A stretch of DNA of 11,635 nucleotides from an uncultured Oscillospiraceae bacterium. Lineage in GTDB: Bacteria; Bacillota; Clostridia; Oscillospirales; Oscillospiraceae. The notes below the pieces were generated by a model. The model saw nothing but the letters and a program-made list of their open reading frames with translations, did no database searches and was not told the origin of the DNA. The translations under genes were made by a program, and so were the position numbers. The first letter of the stretch is position 1; each line of letters starts with the position of its first letter. This document shows positions 1 through 5,736 of the stretch, piece by piece. The DNA is taken from the NCBI GenBank assembly GCA_905205085.1, contig CAJLCG010000076.1:1-11635 (forward strand), given 5' to 3'.

Positions 1-20
1 TCCCGGCGGCCCTGTAAATG

Positions 21-602
21 TTATTCTTGTGTTCCCGGTTCCACATAGGTCTGCAGTTCTTCCCAGGTGGGGGCTTTTTCGGCAATATCCACCCAGGTGG
101 GCAGGTTGCGCTCCAACTGCTCCCAGGTGATAAACCAGAAGCGGTATCGGATGAGCAGGTGGGCTGGGATGATGTCGGAGATAATCTTGTCGATCTCCTC
201 AAAGGCGGGGGGGATGCCGGGAATATCGGGGAAGTAGACCTCCACCGTGCCCGGCTCCTTGGTCTCCTCCACCCGGGCAATCACGCCGCAGCCTGCAATG
301 GTGTCGTTGATGGCCTCCAAGGTAAAGCTGTCTCCGCTGATGCGCAGCAGGGCGGCCAGCGCCTCCCGCATGGCCTTGGTGGTGGCAGCGGGGGGACGGC
401 GGCGCAGCAGACTGGCGATGCGCTCCAGGCCCCAGTCCTGGGCGGTGGCCAGATTGGCCTCCCGCTGGAGCTCGTCCAGTACGCTCTCTACCCCGTCCAG
501 GGCGAGACCTTCGGACTCCAGCTCGCCGCCCAGATAGCGGCTTTCCACATCGTAGACCCCCAGGGGGCGCAGCAGCTGCCGGAGATACTGGGCGTAACTC
601 AT
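21..602 (-). CDS. xkdU: Baseplate wedge protein, XkdU/YmfQ family (DUF2313)
   Basis: A 193-aa protein of the YmfQ/XkdU (DUF2313) family, which works with baseplate J at the outer baseplate of PBSX- and Mu-type contractile tails. It opens with SYAQYLRQLLRPLGVYD, typical of the family, followed by a helical stretch to about residue 70. A central part contains LLRISGDSFTLEAINDTI, and the C-terminal half contains VEVYFPD and an IIPAHLLIRY segment, also seen in relatives. The ATG overlaps the stop of the baseplate J gene as ATGA, so translation is coupled. The length is normal for the family. The last residues (WEELQTYVEPG) may be a variable attachment for the fibre gene expected just beyond the window's left edge. 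Family assignment comes from residue patterns and gene order. No enzymatic role is expected. Confidence 0.88.
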   Translation of the reverse strand: MSYAQYLRQLLRPLGVYDVESRYLGGELESEGLALDGVESVLDELQREANLATAQDWGLERIASLLRRRPPAATTKAMREALAALLRISGDSFTLEAINDTIAGCGVIARVEETKEPGTVEVYFPDIPGIPPAFEEIDKIISDIIPAHLLIRYRFWFITWEQLERNLPTWVDIAEKAPTWEELQTYVEPGTQE

Positions 603-1651
603 GGCATCGCCTCCACCGTCAGGGTGCCCAGGGTGGGCAGCTGATCCAGCTCCACCTCCTGGTCTGCGGCAGGGGAGAGAATCACATAGTTCTCTACATT
701 TTCACACCCGTAGATCACGCTGCCCAGCTGGGCCCGCAGCACGTCGTTGCCCAGCCGCTCTCCGGAGAACCACCGGCGCACCGCCTCTTCCACCGCCTGC
801 TGCACCGCCCGCTGATCGGTGCCCTCTCTGGCTCGTACCTGGATGGAGACGTTGATGGTGAGGGCCTTGGGGGAGAGCACCTGTACGTCTACGGCAATTT
901 CACGCCGGGACTGGAAGTACTCCTGAAGCTGTGCCAGCAGCTCCTCGTCAGGCTGGCCGCTGAGGGTGGCTACGACAATGTCTACCGTGCCAATGCCCCG
1001 GTTGCGGGGCAGAACGGATACTGCCGTTACCTCGTCAAAGGACAGGGCGCCCTGCTCATAAAAGGCGATGTTGGCGCCGTTGGGCAGACGCCAGTAGGTG
1101 TCCAGGACCCGGGCTCGCAGATCTTCATCCTCCTCGGGGTCGCTGCCGCCGGTAAAGGGCAGAGGGTTGGTGCAGGAGGACACCCCCACCGGGGCCACCG
1201 CCATGGCGGTGATGGCCCGGGCGGACACGTTACCTGCGGCTCCGGACAGCAGGGCCAGGGCGGGGATGTCCACCGTGGTTTCACCGGGGGCAATTACCCC
1301 GTCGGCCGTGGTCTCAAAGCGGATCATATCTGCCGTCAGACACACTGTGCCCTGGGGGATGGTGCGGGGAATATCAGAGCTCTGGGCAGTAAAGCGGATC
1401 ACGCCCTGGGCGGGTGTGGCCTGCTTGCGGGTGAGCCCCCGCAGCTGGGCGTGGAGATCCAGATAGTCGCTCTCCGCGGTCTGGGGAAAGGCCTGGCGGG
1501 TGACCCACTGGGCCTGAATATATAGGGCGTAGACCTGGGCGGCTACGGCGTACATCCGCACGGCCAGGTCGCACCCGGGCTCGGGAGCCAGACCGGTCTG
1601 TTCCTCCAGACAGGTCAGCATCTCCCCAAAAATTTCGTCAATCGTCTTGAT
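599..1651 (-). CDS. xkdT: Baseplate J-like protein (XkdT/gpJ family)
   Basis: Baseplate wedge protein of the gpJ/Mu gp47/XkdT family, which links the central hub to the wedges and triggers sheath contraction. The N-terminal region has the family pattern of a GCDLAVRMYAVAAQVYALY helix, then AFPQTAESDYLDLHAQLRGLTRKQAT, and a beta-rich middle (FETTADGVIAPGETTVDIPA, GAAGNVSA, FTGGSDPEEDEDLRAR). The first ATG is at 1621 and would give 340 aa. However, ten more in-frame codons (KTIDEIFGE) match the usual family N-terminus, and the only good Shine-Dalgarno sequence (1658-1665) lies 7 bases before an ATC codon at 1651. I therefore start it there (350 aa). The in-frame stop at 1664-1666, which is also the stop of xkdS, limits any further extension. 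The 3' end overlaps xkdU as ATGA. Product identity is firm. The start is the open point. Confidence 0.9.
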   Translation of the reverse strand: MKTIDEIFGEMLTCLEEQTGLAPEPGCDLAVRMYAVAAQVYALYIQAQWVTRQAFPQTAESDYLDLHAQLRGLTRKQATPAQGVIRFTAQSSDIPRTIPQGTVCLTADMIRFETTADGVIAPGETTVDIPALALLSGAAGNVSARAITAMAVAPVGVSSCTNPLPFTGGSDPEEDEDLRARVLDTYWRLPNGANIAFYEQGALSFDEVTAVSVLPRNRGIGTVDIVVATLSGQPDEELLAQLQEYFQSRREIAVDVQVLSPKALTINVSIQVRAREGTDQRAVQQAVEEAVRRWFSGERLGNDVLRAQLGSVIYGCENVENYVILSPAADQEVELDQLPTLGTLTVEAMP

Positions 1652-1657
1652 AACAAT

Positions 1658-1665
1658 CCCTCCTT
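1658..1665 (-). promoter_or_regulatory. Ribosome-binding site that sets the baseplate J start
   Basis: The minus strand reads AAGGAGGG here, overlapping the TAA stop of the XkdS-like gene. From the GGAGG core, seven bases lead to an in-frame ATC at 1649-1651. The tail-tube gene has the same arrangement (GGAGG, seven bases, TTG). The ATG at 1621 is about 37 bases away and has only GGGGAG touching it directly, too close to act as a ribosome-binding site. Confidence 0.7.
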
Positions 1666-2020
1666 ACCCGGTGATGTCCAGGGAGAGCGACAGGGGTTCT
1701 CCCTGCCACTCCAAATAGACCTGCAAATGGGCCCGGTTTCCGTCCAGCGGGGTCCACTGGACATCGGTGACCGCCAGCCCCTCCTCCGCCTCCAGGGCTT
1801 GAACCGCATACTGCCGGGCCAGAGCGGCGCGGGCGGAGGGCTTTCCCTCCCGGCACAGCTGGTAAAGGCGGCTGCCCATCTCGGGCAGGAAGGGGAACTG
1901 GCCCCGCCGGGCGGTGAGGCGGAACAAAACCCGCTGCAGCAGCGCCTGGGCCCCGTCCAGCAGCTGAAAATCACCCTGGGCTCCGGGGAGGTAATCTCCC
2001 TGACTGAGTTTTCGCTCCAA
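1664..2020 (-). CDS. xkdS: Baseplate protein, XkdS/gp25-like (DUF2634)
   Basis: A 118-aa protein at the xkdS position between the spike and baseplate J. The family (DUF2634, related in role to T4 gp25 and P2 gpW) contributes to the baseplate wedge and the start of the sheath. The N-terminus (KLSQGDYLPG...GDFQLLDG) and the central RLTARRGQFPFLPEMGSRLYQL, where a short loop precedes a strand ending near Gly-Ser, fit this fold. The C-terminal half reads VTDVQWTPLDGNRAHLQVYLEW, like the closing beta strands. The start is a TTG at 2020, three bases beyond the previous stop. A purine-rich GGGAGGGGGG lies upstream at a slightly long spacing, and no ATG is available. The gene is followed closely by baseplate J, whose ribosome-binding site overlaps its TAA. 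Confidence 0.82.
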   Translation of the reverse strand: MERKLSQGDYLPGAQGDFQLLDGAQALLQRVLFRLTARRGQFPFLPEMGSRLYQLCREGKPSARAALARQYAVQALEAEEGLAVTDVQWTPLDGNRAHLQVYLEWQGEPLSLSLDITG

Positions 2021-2021
2021 G

Positions 2022-2432
2022 TTACAGCCCCCCTCCCATCAGTGACGATACAATCTCCCAGACAATGTCGGCAATGAAATCCTCCAGGGTCTGTTCTCCG
2101 ATCCAGACCTGGCCATTGAGTCGGATCCCGTCCTCACACAGGTCGATCTGCCCGGTCCCGCCGCTCAAGCGTACCGAGCCCGGCTCCAGTTCCTCTTCCG
2201 GCTGCCGCACACCCACCAGGCAGGGGGACTCCTGATGGTCTCCCGCCTTGAGCACCAGCACTTTTTCGCCCACTGCGGGGCGCCAGCGGTAGCCGCCGGG
2301 GGCGTAGATCGCCACCCAGCGCCGCTCTCCGCTCAGGTATACTCCGGCGGGGTCGCCCCCCAGGGTGACCACGCCCACGTCGCCGGGCGCTTCCGCGTTT
2401 CGGCTGTCCAGTTTTCGATTGGATGTCCACAT
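2022..2432 (-). CDS. Small baseplate spike/hub protein with OB-like fold (gpV-like)
   Basis: A 136-aa protein in the slot where PBSX has xkdR. The sequence suggests a tail-spike or gpV/gp45-like protein. Residues around 15-80 read GDVGVVTLGGDPAGVY, then WVAIYAPGGYRWRPAVGEKVLVL and SPCLVGV, the pattern of an OB domain in phage baseplate assembly protein V. A short beta stretch follows (GSVRLSGGTGQIDLCEDGIRLNG), like the first rungs of a spike helix, then a C-terminal helix ending in SSLMGGGL. I see no HxH iron-binding apex motif and no lysozyme or amidase domain, so the piercing tip may be simple or supplied by another gene. An in-frame GTG lies at 2441, but ATG at 2432 has GAGG at better spacing. 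Function is inferred from the OB pattern and position. Confidence 0.65.
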   Translation of the reverse strand: MWTSNRKLDSRNAEAPGDVGVVTLGGDPAGVYLSGERRWVAIYAPGGYRWRPAVGEKVLVLKAGDHQESPCLVGVRQPEEELEPGSVRLSGGTGQIDLCEDGIRLNGQVWIGEQTLEDFIADIVWEIVSSLMGGGL

Positions 2433-2442
2433 ATCCTTCACC

Positions 2443-3393
2443 TCACACCAACACGTCCGGAGGCACCAGCTCCAGCCGGGTCCAGCCTCCGCTCTCGTCC
2501 ACGCCCACCTGGGCCTGTTCCACCCGGTACAGTCCGCTCCGACCCCAGTCAGAGCGGCTCAGCTGCACCAGGTCCCCCGGCTTTCCATAGAACAAAATGG
2601 GGATGGTCACCTCCAGAACCAGCTGCTGGACAGCAGACTGGTCCAGCTGGAACTGGCCGGAGTAGCGCATGGCCTGGTACTGGCTTTTGCCTGGCATGGT
2701 GAGTACCTGCCGGCGGCTGCCGCCCATGGCCTGAAAATCTTCGTTGTTCACCGTCTGGGTCAGCTGCTGATACCGGTCCCGCACCACCACTTGGGACAGC
2801 ACGCCGTAGCGCCTGTCCCGGCGCACCAGCTGTTTGACCGGGGTGGCGTCGTCCAGCCGCAGGGTGGTATTGTCCTCCCACGGGGTGAGCACCAGCCGTC
2901 CCTCCCGGTCGAAGCGGGGGGGACGGCTGTGGTAATAGCGGACAAAGTCGTAGAGGACCGACCACTCGCTGCTGCCCACAGCCACGGAAAATTGGGAGAC
3001 CGGGGCCATATCGGCCCGCTGGGCTACCGTAATGCCATAGGGGGCCACATGGTCCCGGAGAATATCATCCAGGGTAGCCACCTGGTAGTCCTGTCCCAGG
3101 GCCTCATTGTCCAGCAGCCGGGCCGCCATTCCCCGTCCGGACACATCAATCCAAGCCCCCTGGGAGGTGAGGGCGGTCTCGCACTCGTCGATCACGCCGG
3201 TAAAGACCACCTGGTCTTCCTCCATGGCCCGGAAGGTACACCACTGCTGGGGGTCCACCGTGTTGGTTCCCTCCCAGAGACAGCGGATCTGAAAGCTGTC
3301 ACAGGGGACCCCGGAGGTATATTGAAACACCCAGGACAGGGGAGCGGGCAGTACGGTGGTCTCCCCCTGGGCAGAAATCACATATCCGGTCAC
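2443..3393 (-). CDS. xkdQ: Baseplate hub protein, XkdQ family (P2 gpD-like)
   Basis: A 316-aa protein matching XkdQ in length and position. The family forms the trimeric baseplate hub ring under the tail tube, equivalent to T4 gp27 and P2 gpD. Visible features are an N-terminal beta region (WVFQYTSGVPCDSFQIRCLW, with VFTGVIDECE), then SGRGMAARLLDNEA, a hallmark stretch of the XkdQ/gpD group. Next come DILRDHVAPYGI, the central SEWSVLYDFVRYYHSRPPRFDREGRLVL, and a C-terminal beta domain containing TIPILFYGKPGDLVQL and GLYRVEQAQVG. The gene starts with GTG, which overlaps the LysM gene's stop as GTGA with GAGG just upstream. It is followed nine bases later by the spike gene's start region. The name 'hydrolase' sometimes given to this family is unlikely, because no catalytic motif is visible. 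Confidence 0.88.
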   Translation of the reverse strand: MTGYVISAQGETTVLPAPLSWVFQYTSGVPCDSFQIRCLWEGTNTVDPQQWCTFRAMEEDQVVFTGVIDECETALTSQGAWIDVSGRGMAARLLDNEALGQDYQVATLDDILRDHVAPYGITVAQRADMAPVSQFSVAVGSSEWSVLYDFVRYYHSRPPRFDREGRLVLTPWEDNTTLRLDDATPVKQLVRRDRRYGVLSQVVVRDRYQQLTQTVNNEDFQAMGGSRRQVLTMPGKSQYQAMRYSGQFQLDQSAVQQLVLEVTIPILFYGKPGDLVQLSRSDWGRSGLYRVEQAQVGVDESGGWTRLELVPPDVLV

Positions 3394-3974
3394 GACACCC
3401 TCACCTCATCTCCGATGTGAATGAGATTGGGGTTTTTGATCTGGGGATTCAAGGCGATAAGATCACTCAGCGCCATGCCATAGCGGGAAGCAATGGCCCA
3501 GAGGGTGTCGCCCTTTACCACCTGGTAGTAGACGGGAATGGTCTGGGTGGCTTGGGTGGTCTGGGCAGTGCCGGAGCTTTGGGCGCTCTGAGAGGACCAG
3601 GTGCGCACCTCGCCGCTGTAATAGTTGGCCTCCTCCCAGAACTCAAAGGAGTAGCGCACATAGTCCCGCAGGGGCTCCTGCTCCAGCCGCAGGGAGACGA
3701 AGTAGGCGTTGGCCGCCTGCCACAGGGGATGAATGAGCTGCCCCGGCCCGCCGGAGTAGAACACATTGGCCAGCTGGCCAAACTGGGAATAGGCGTCCTC
3801 GCCGATAAATTCCCCCTCTCCCTTCATGACCCGCCGGGTCCGTCCCAGATCCTGCAGGTAATAAAGGCCGAAGGGGATCTTGTTGATGGCCATGATCCGT
3901 TCATAGTCGATGGAATACACTCTGGGGTTGTGGGGCCAGACGTACTCCTTATAGCGCATGGGGGTTAAAAGCAA
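3390..3974 (-). CDS. xkdP: LysM-containing baseplate/tail protein (XkdP family)
   Basis: A 194-aa XkdP-like protein, T4 gp53-like in role, joining the tube end to the hub. Residues 1-120 form the conserved N-terminal part, rich in Tyr, Trp and Phe (RVYSIDYERIMAINKIPFGL, LGRTRRVMKGEGEFIGEDAY, SFEFWEEANYYSGE). Residues 125-147 are a Ser/Thr/Gln/Ala linker. Residues 149-193 are a complete LysM domain (VVKGDTLWAIASRYGM ... LNPQIKNPNLIHIGDEV), which binds glycan chains of peptidoglycan in other proteins and in contractile baseplates often acts structurally. The start is TTG at 3974 with GGAGG nine bases away. The internal ATG at 3959 is too far from that site. It follows the tape-measure-position gene by 18 bases and overlaps xkdQ as GTGA. 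Confidence 0.87.
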   Translation of the reverse strand: MLLTPMRYKEYVWPHNPRVYSIDYERIMAINKIPFGLYYLQDLGRTRRVMKGEGEFIGEDAYSQFGQLANVFYSGGPGQLIHPLWQAANAYFVSLRLEQEPLRDYVRYSFEFWEEANYYSGEVRTWSSQSAQSSGTAQTTQATQTIPVYYQVVKGDTLWAIASRYGMALSDLIALNPQIKNPNLIHIGDEVRVS

Positions 3975-3992
3975 TGCCCCGTCCCTCCTTCC

Positions 3993-4703
3993 TCAGTACA
4001 GGGAAAAGCCCCGGTCATACCGGCGGCTGTCCCGTTGAAAGGCCCGGTCCACCGCCCGGGCCTGATCCTCCTCCCGCGCGGCGGCCGCGGCGGCGGCCAG
4101 GGGGGAATCTCCCAGAGAGGCGGGGTCGTACTGGGTCCCTGTATCCGGCAGCCTTCCGGAGGTGCGGGCAGCCAGACTGCCGCCTCCCTGGCTGCGGCTG
4201 AGGGCATCCAGGGAGGCCTGGGTGCGGTCAAACTGCCGCAGCTGTTCCAGGAGAGCCGGTTCATCCTGCCGGGCCTGGGCGGTTTCCTCTCCCGCCCAGA
4301 GGGAACCCTGGGCGAGCCGGGCCCGGTCCGGGCTCTGGGTCTGTGCCGTCCCGGTCTGTCCGCCCTGGACGAGCTGGGAGCGGGCCCAGCGCTGTCTCTG
4401 CTGCACATCGCTTAAGCCCTGCCCGGCAGAGAATTGGTCCAGGAGCTGCTCCAAGTGGTTATCCTCATGGCGCTGTCCGGCCTGGAGCTGGTCTAAAAGC
4501 TCCTGGTTTAGCTGCTGCTGAAGGGCGTCCTGCCCGCTGGTGTGCTGTGCGGTGCGGATGGCGTCCTCACTGGCCTGGCCCGCAGACTGGACCGGGGGAG
4601 AGGGCAGGATCAGATCGGTAAGATCTGGCTGCCACAGCTGCTCCTCCCCGTCCTCCAGGGCATCCTCCACCTGTTCCAGCAGATGGTCTAAATCATTGGT
4701 CAT
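3993..4703 (-). CDS. Gln-rich helical protein in the tape-measure position
   Basis: Not recognised by family. It is 236 aa, hydrophilic, with about one residue in eight glutamine and no hydrophobic membrane segment. The N-terminus is acidic (HLLEQVEDALEDGEEQLW). Residues 55-110 look like a long helix or coiled coil and hold an imperfect repeat 18 residues apart (QELLDQLQAGQ at 67-77, EQLLDQFSAGQ at 85-95). Residues 120-200 are low complexity. Then come a run of seven alanines (203-209) and a conserved-looking basic/aromatic end, RRYDRGFSLY. It sits between the frameshifted chaperone and the LysM gene, exactly where the tape measure lies in PBSX-type tails, and its ATG overlaps the chaperone extension's stop as ATGA. 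It could be a very short tape measure or a different scaffold for tail assembly. Tape-measure identity rests on position and composition only. Confidence 0.5.
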   Translation of the reverse strand: MTNDLDHLLEQVEDALEDGEEQLWQPDLTDLILPSPPVQSAGQASEDAIRTAQHTSGQDALQQQLNQELLDQLQAGQRHEDNHLEQLLDQFSAGQGLSDVQQRQRWARSQLVQGGQTGTAQTQSPDRARLAQGSLWAGEETAQARQDEPALLEQLRQFDRTQASLDALSRSQGGGSLAARTSGRLPDTGTQYDPASLGDSPLAAAAAAAREEDQARAVDRAFQRDSRRYDRGFSLY

Positions 4704-4993
4704 GTTGCCTCCCCCTTTCCAAGGGCCGCAAAGCGGGCGGGGTCAAAGTTGGGGTTGATTGCCCCCTCTACTGACTCCACTGGCCGGCCGCAGCCGGGAC
4801 ACAGGCCCTGCTGGGCCTGTATCCGGCAGCTGGGGCACAGCCGTTCCAGTTCTTCCTCCCGGTCCAGCACCATGTGGGTCAGACACCACAGGTAGTCCCG
4901 GTCCCGCATCTGTCGGGCCCGCGCCTCGGTGGGTAGAGCCCCAAAGGCCCGCAGCACCCGCCAGCGCAGCCGGTCCGCGCCGTCGGCGGCTAC
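4700..4993 (-). CDS. -1 frameshift extension of the tail assembly chaperone, with zinc ribbon
   Basis: This is the -1 frame continuation of the chaperone gene, open from the slippery run at 4993 to a TGA at 4700-4702. It would add 97 residues to the 113-aa product, giving about 210 aa, as gpG/gpGT do in many long-tailed phages. Residues 118-165 of the fusion are helical and basic (DGADRLRWRVLRAFG, MRDRDYLWCLTHMVLDREEE). Residues 166-181 hold C-x2-C-x8-C-x2-C (CPSC ... CPGC), a zinc-ribbon pattern, and the end is INPNFDPARFAALGKGEAT. A GTG at 4957 could start a separate 85-aa protein, but no ribosome-binding site precedes it. The end overlaps the next gene as ATGA, which shows that ribosomes are expected to travel in this frame. 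The frameshift itself is inferred from sequence and family precedent. Confidence 0.75.
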   Translation of the reverse strand, partial: VAADGADRLRWRVLRAFGALPTEARARQMRDRDYLWCLTHMVLDREEELERLCPSCRIQAQQGLCPGCGRPVESVEGAINPNFDPARFAALGKGEAT

Positions 4994-5331
4994 TTTTTTT
5001 TTACCTCATCTGCCTGCTCCTGGTTGAGGGTCAGGGGCGGGTTCTCCTCCCGGTTAAACCGGCTCCAGGTTCGGGCCAGGTTGGAGATCTCCTCCACCCG
5101 AAGCCCGGAGAGCACGGCCTCCCCGCTGGAGAATACGCGTTCCCCCTCCTGGGTCTCCAAAGCCCGGGCCAGCAGGCAGGCGTTGGCGCACAGCGCCCGC
5201 TCCCACTCCTCCTGGCAAAGCTTGTCGGCCTCCCGCCGGGCTTGGAGAATCTCCAGGGCGGACAGCAGCCGCAGGCGCATGCCGTTGTCCAGCTCCATAT
5301 AGTCCCGGCCGGCCAAAATGGAAGGACTCAT
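4990..5331 (-). CDS. xkdN: Tail assembly chaperone, short form (XkdN-like)
   Basis: A 113-aa protein in the slot between tail tube and tape measure, where PBSX has xkdN. Such proteins coat the tape measure while the tube polymerises and are not part of the finished particle. It is mostly helical: residues 1-30 (ILAGRDYMELDNGMRLRLL), a charged helix (ILQARREADKLCQEEWERAL), a middle helix rich in Ala and Leu, and GLRVEEISNLARTWSRFN near the end. The frame closes with three lysines and TAG directly after an A9 run, so some ribosomes should slip and make the longer form. ATG at 5331 is chosen because GGAGG lies six bases upstream. The in-frame extension upstream of it covers that site and overlaps the tube gene. 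One base separates it from the tube's stop. Confidence 0.82.
   Translation of the reverse strand: MSPSILAGRDYMELDNGMRLRLLSALEILQARREADKLCQEEWERALCANACLLARALETQEGERVFSSGEAVLSGLRVEEISNLARTWSRFNREENPPLTLNQEQADEVKKK
4993..5002 (-). promoter_or_regulatory. Probable programmed -1 frameshift site (A9-G)
   Basis: The minus strand reads GTA AAA AAA AAG TAG in the chaperone frame, a run of nine A followed by G. Both A-AAA-AAA and A-AAA-AAG fit the bacterial -1 slippery heptamer, and the zero-frame stop follows at once. Downstream, GC-rich sequence at 4990-4958 can fold: CCGCC (4989-4985) with GGCGG (4962-4958), enclosing GCGC (4980-4977) with GCGC (4967-4964). This could stimulate slippage, though it starts only a few bases from the run and I cannot compute its stability. 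Confidence 0.72.
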
Positions 5332-5332
5332 C

Positions 5333-5722
5333 TCACGCCTCCATTTCCAGGCGCTTGGAGGCCACAATGGTCACCTTCTCCAGCACCATGTCGCCCAGGG
5401 TGCCGTTCTCCTGAATGGAGGACCAGTGGCAGCCGGAGTAGACGATCTTCCGGTCGGGCTTGCAGATGACCAGGGAGAAGTCGGCCAGAGAGTAAAAGTC
5501 GATGCCGTCCTGCACCGCCTCATCGGTGGCGTACAGACGGCTGAGCTCCAGTACATGGGTGGTCTGGCCGGGGATGGTAGCCACGGGCTCCTCCTCGCCA
5601 AAGGCCTCCACCGCCCGGCTGGTCTTGTCGGAGCGGGCGGAGTAGCTCTGCACCACCGCCACCTTGACACCGTCTACCTCCAGGTAGATGTCGCTGCTGG
5701 TGGGAAATCCTGTGATACTCAA
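5333..5722 (-). CDS. xkdM: Tail tube protein (XkdM family)
   Basis: A 129-aa protein that forms the inner tube of the contractile tail. Family marks are ITGFPTSSDIYLEVDGVKVAV at the start, then SYSARSDKTSRAVEAFGEEEP, a middle segment HVLELSRLYATDEA, FYSLADFSLVICKPDRKIVYSGCHWSS, and a final strand MVLEKVTIVASKRLE. These match XkdM-type tubes, which are slightly longer in PBSX. The gene directly follows the sheath, as is usual. It starts with TTG, there being no nearby in-frame ATG, seven bases after GGAGG, and that ribosome-binding site overlaps the sheath gene's TAA. It should be among the most expressed proteins in the cassette together with capsid and sheath. Confidence 0.92.
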   Translation of the reverse strand: MSITGFPTSSDIYLEVDGVKVAVVQSYSARSDKTSRAVEAFGEEEPVATIPGQTTHVLELSRLYATDEAVQDGIDFYSLADFSLVICKPDRKIVYSGCHWSSIQENGTLGDMVLEKVTIVASKRLEMEA

Positions 5723-5728
5723 TGTAAT

Positions 5729-5736
5729 CCCTCCTT
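5729..5736 (-). promoter_or_regulatory. Strong ribosome-binding site setting the TTG start of the tail tube
   Basis: AAGGAGGG on the minus strand, overlapping the sheath stop codon, places a GGAGG core seven bases before TTG at 5720-5722. The spacing equals that of the portal (TTG), decoration (ATG) and tail-completion (ATG) genes. Confidence 0.75.

Noticed and set aside
1..20. Start of a tail-fibre gene right after xkdU
   Set aside because: Only 20 bases remain and they show no start codon with a ribosome-binding site.
2365..3420. A 351-codon open frame on the plus strand opposite xkdQ
   Set aside because: Same antisense shadow effect. The minus strand here encodes a clear XkdQ-family protein with overlapping neighbours.
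4072..4100. GCG/GGC repeat tract as a microsatellite or regulatory repeat
   Set aside because: It is the in-frame poly-alanine segment of the 236-aa protein, so coding explains it.
4700..4957. Independent 85-aa gene starting at GTG 4957
   Set aside because: No Shine-Dalgarno sequence precedes it, and the same frame is open back to the A9 slippery run, so a frameshift product is the better explanation.
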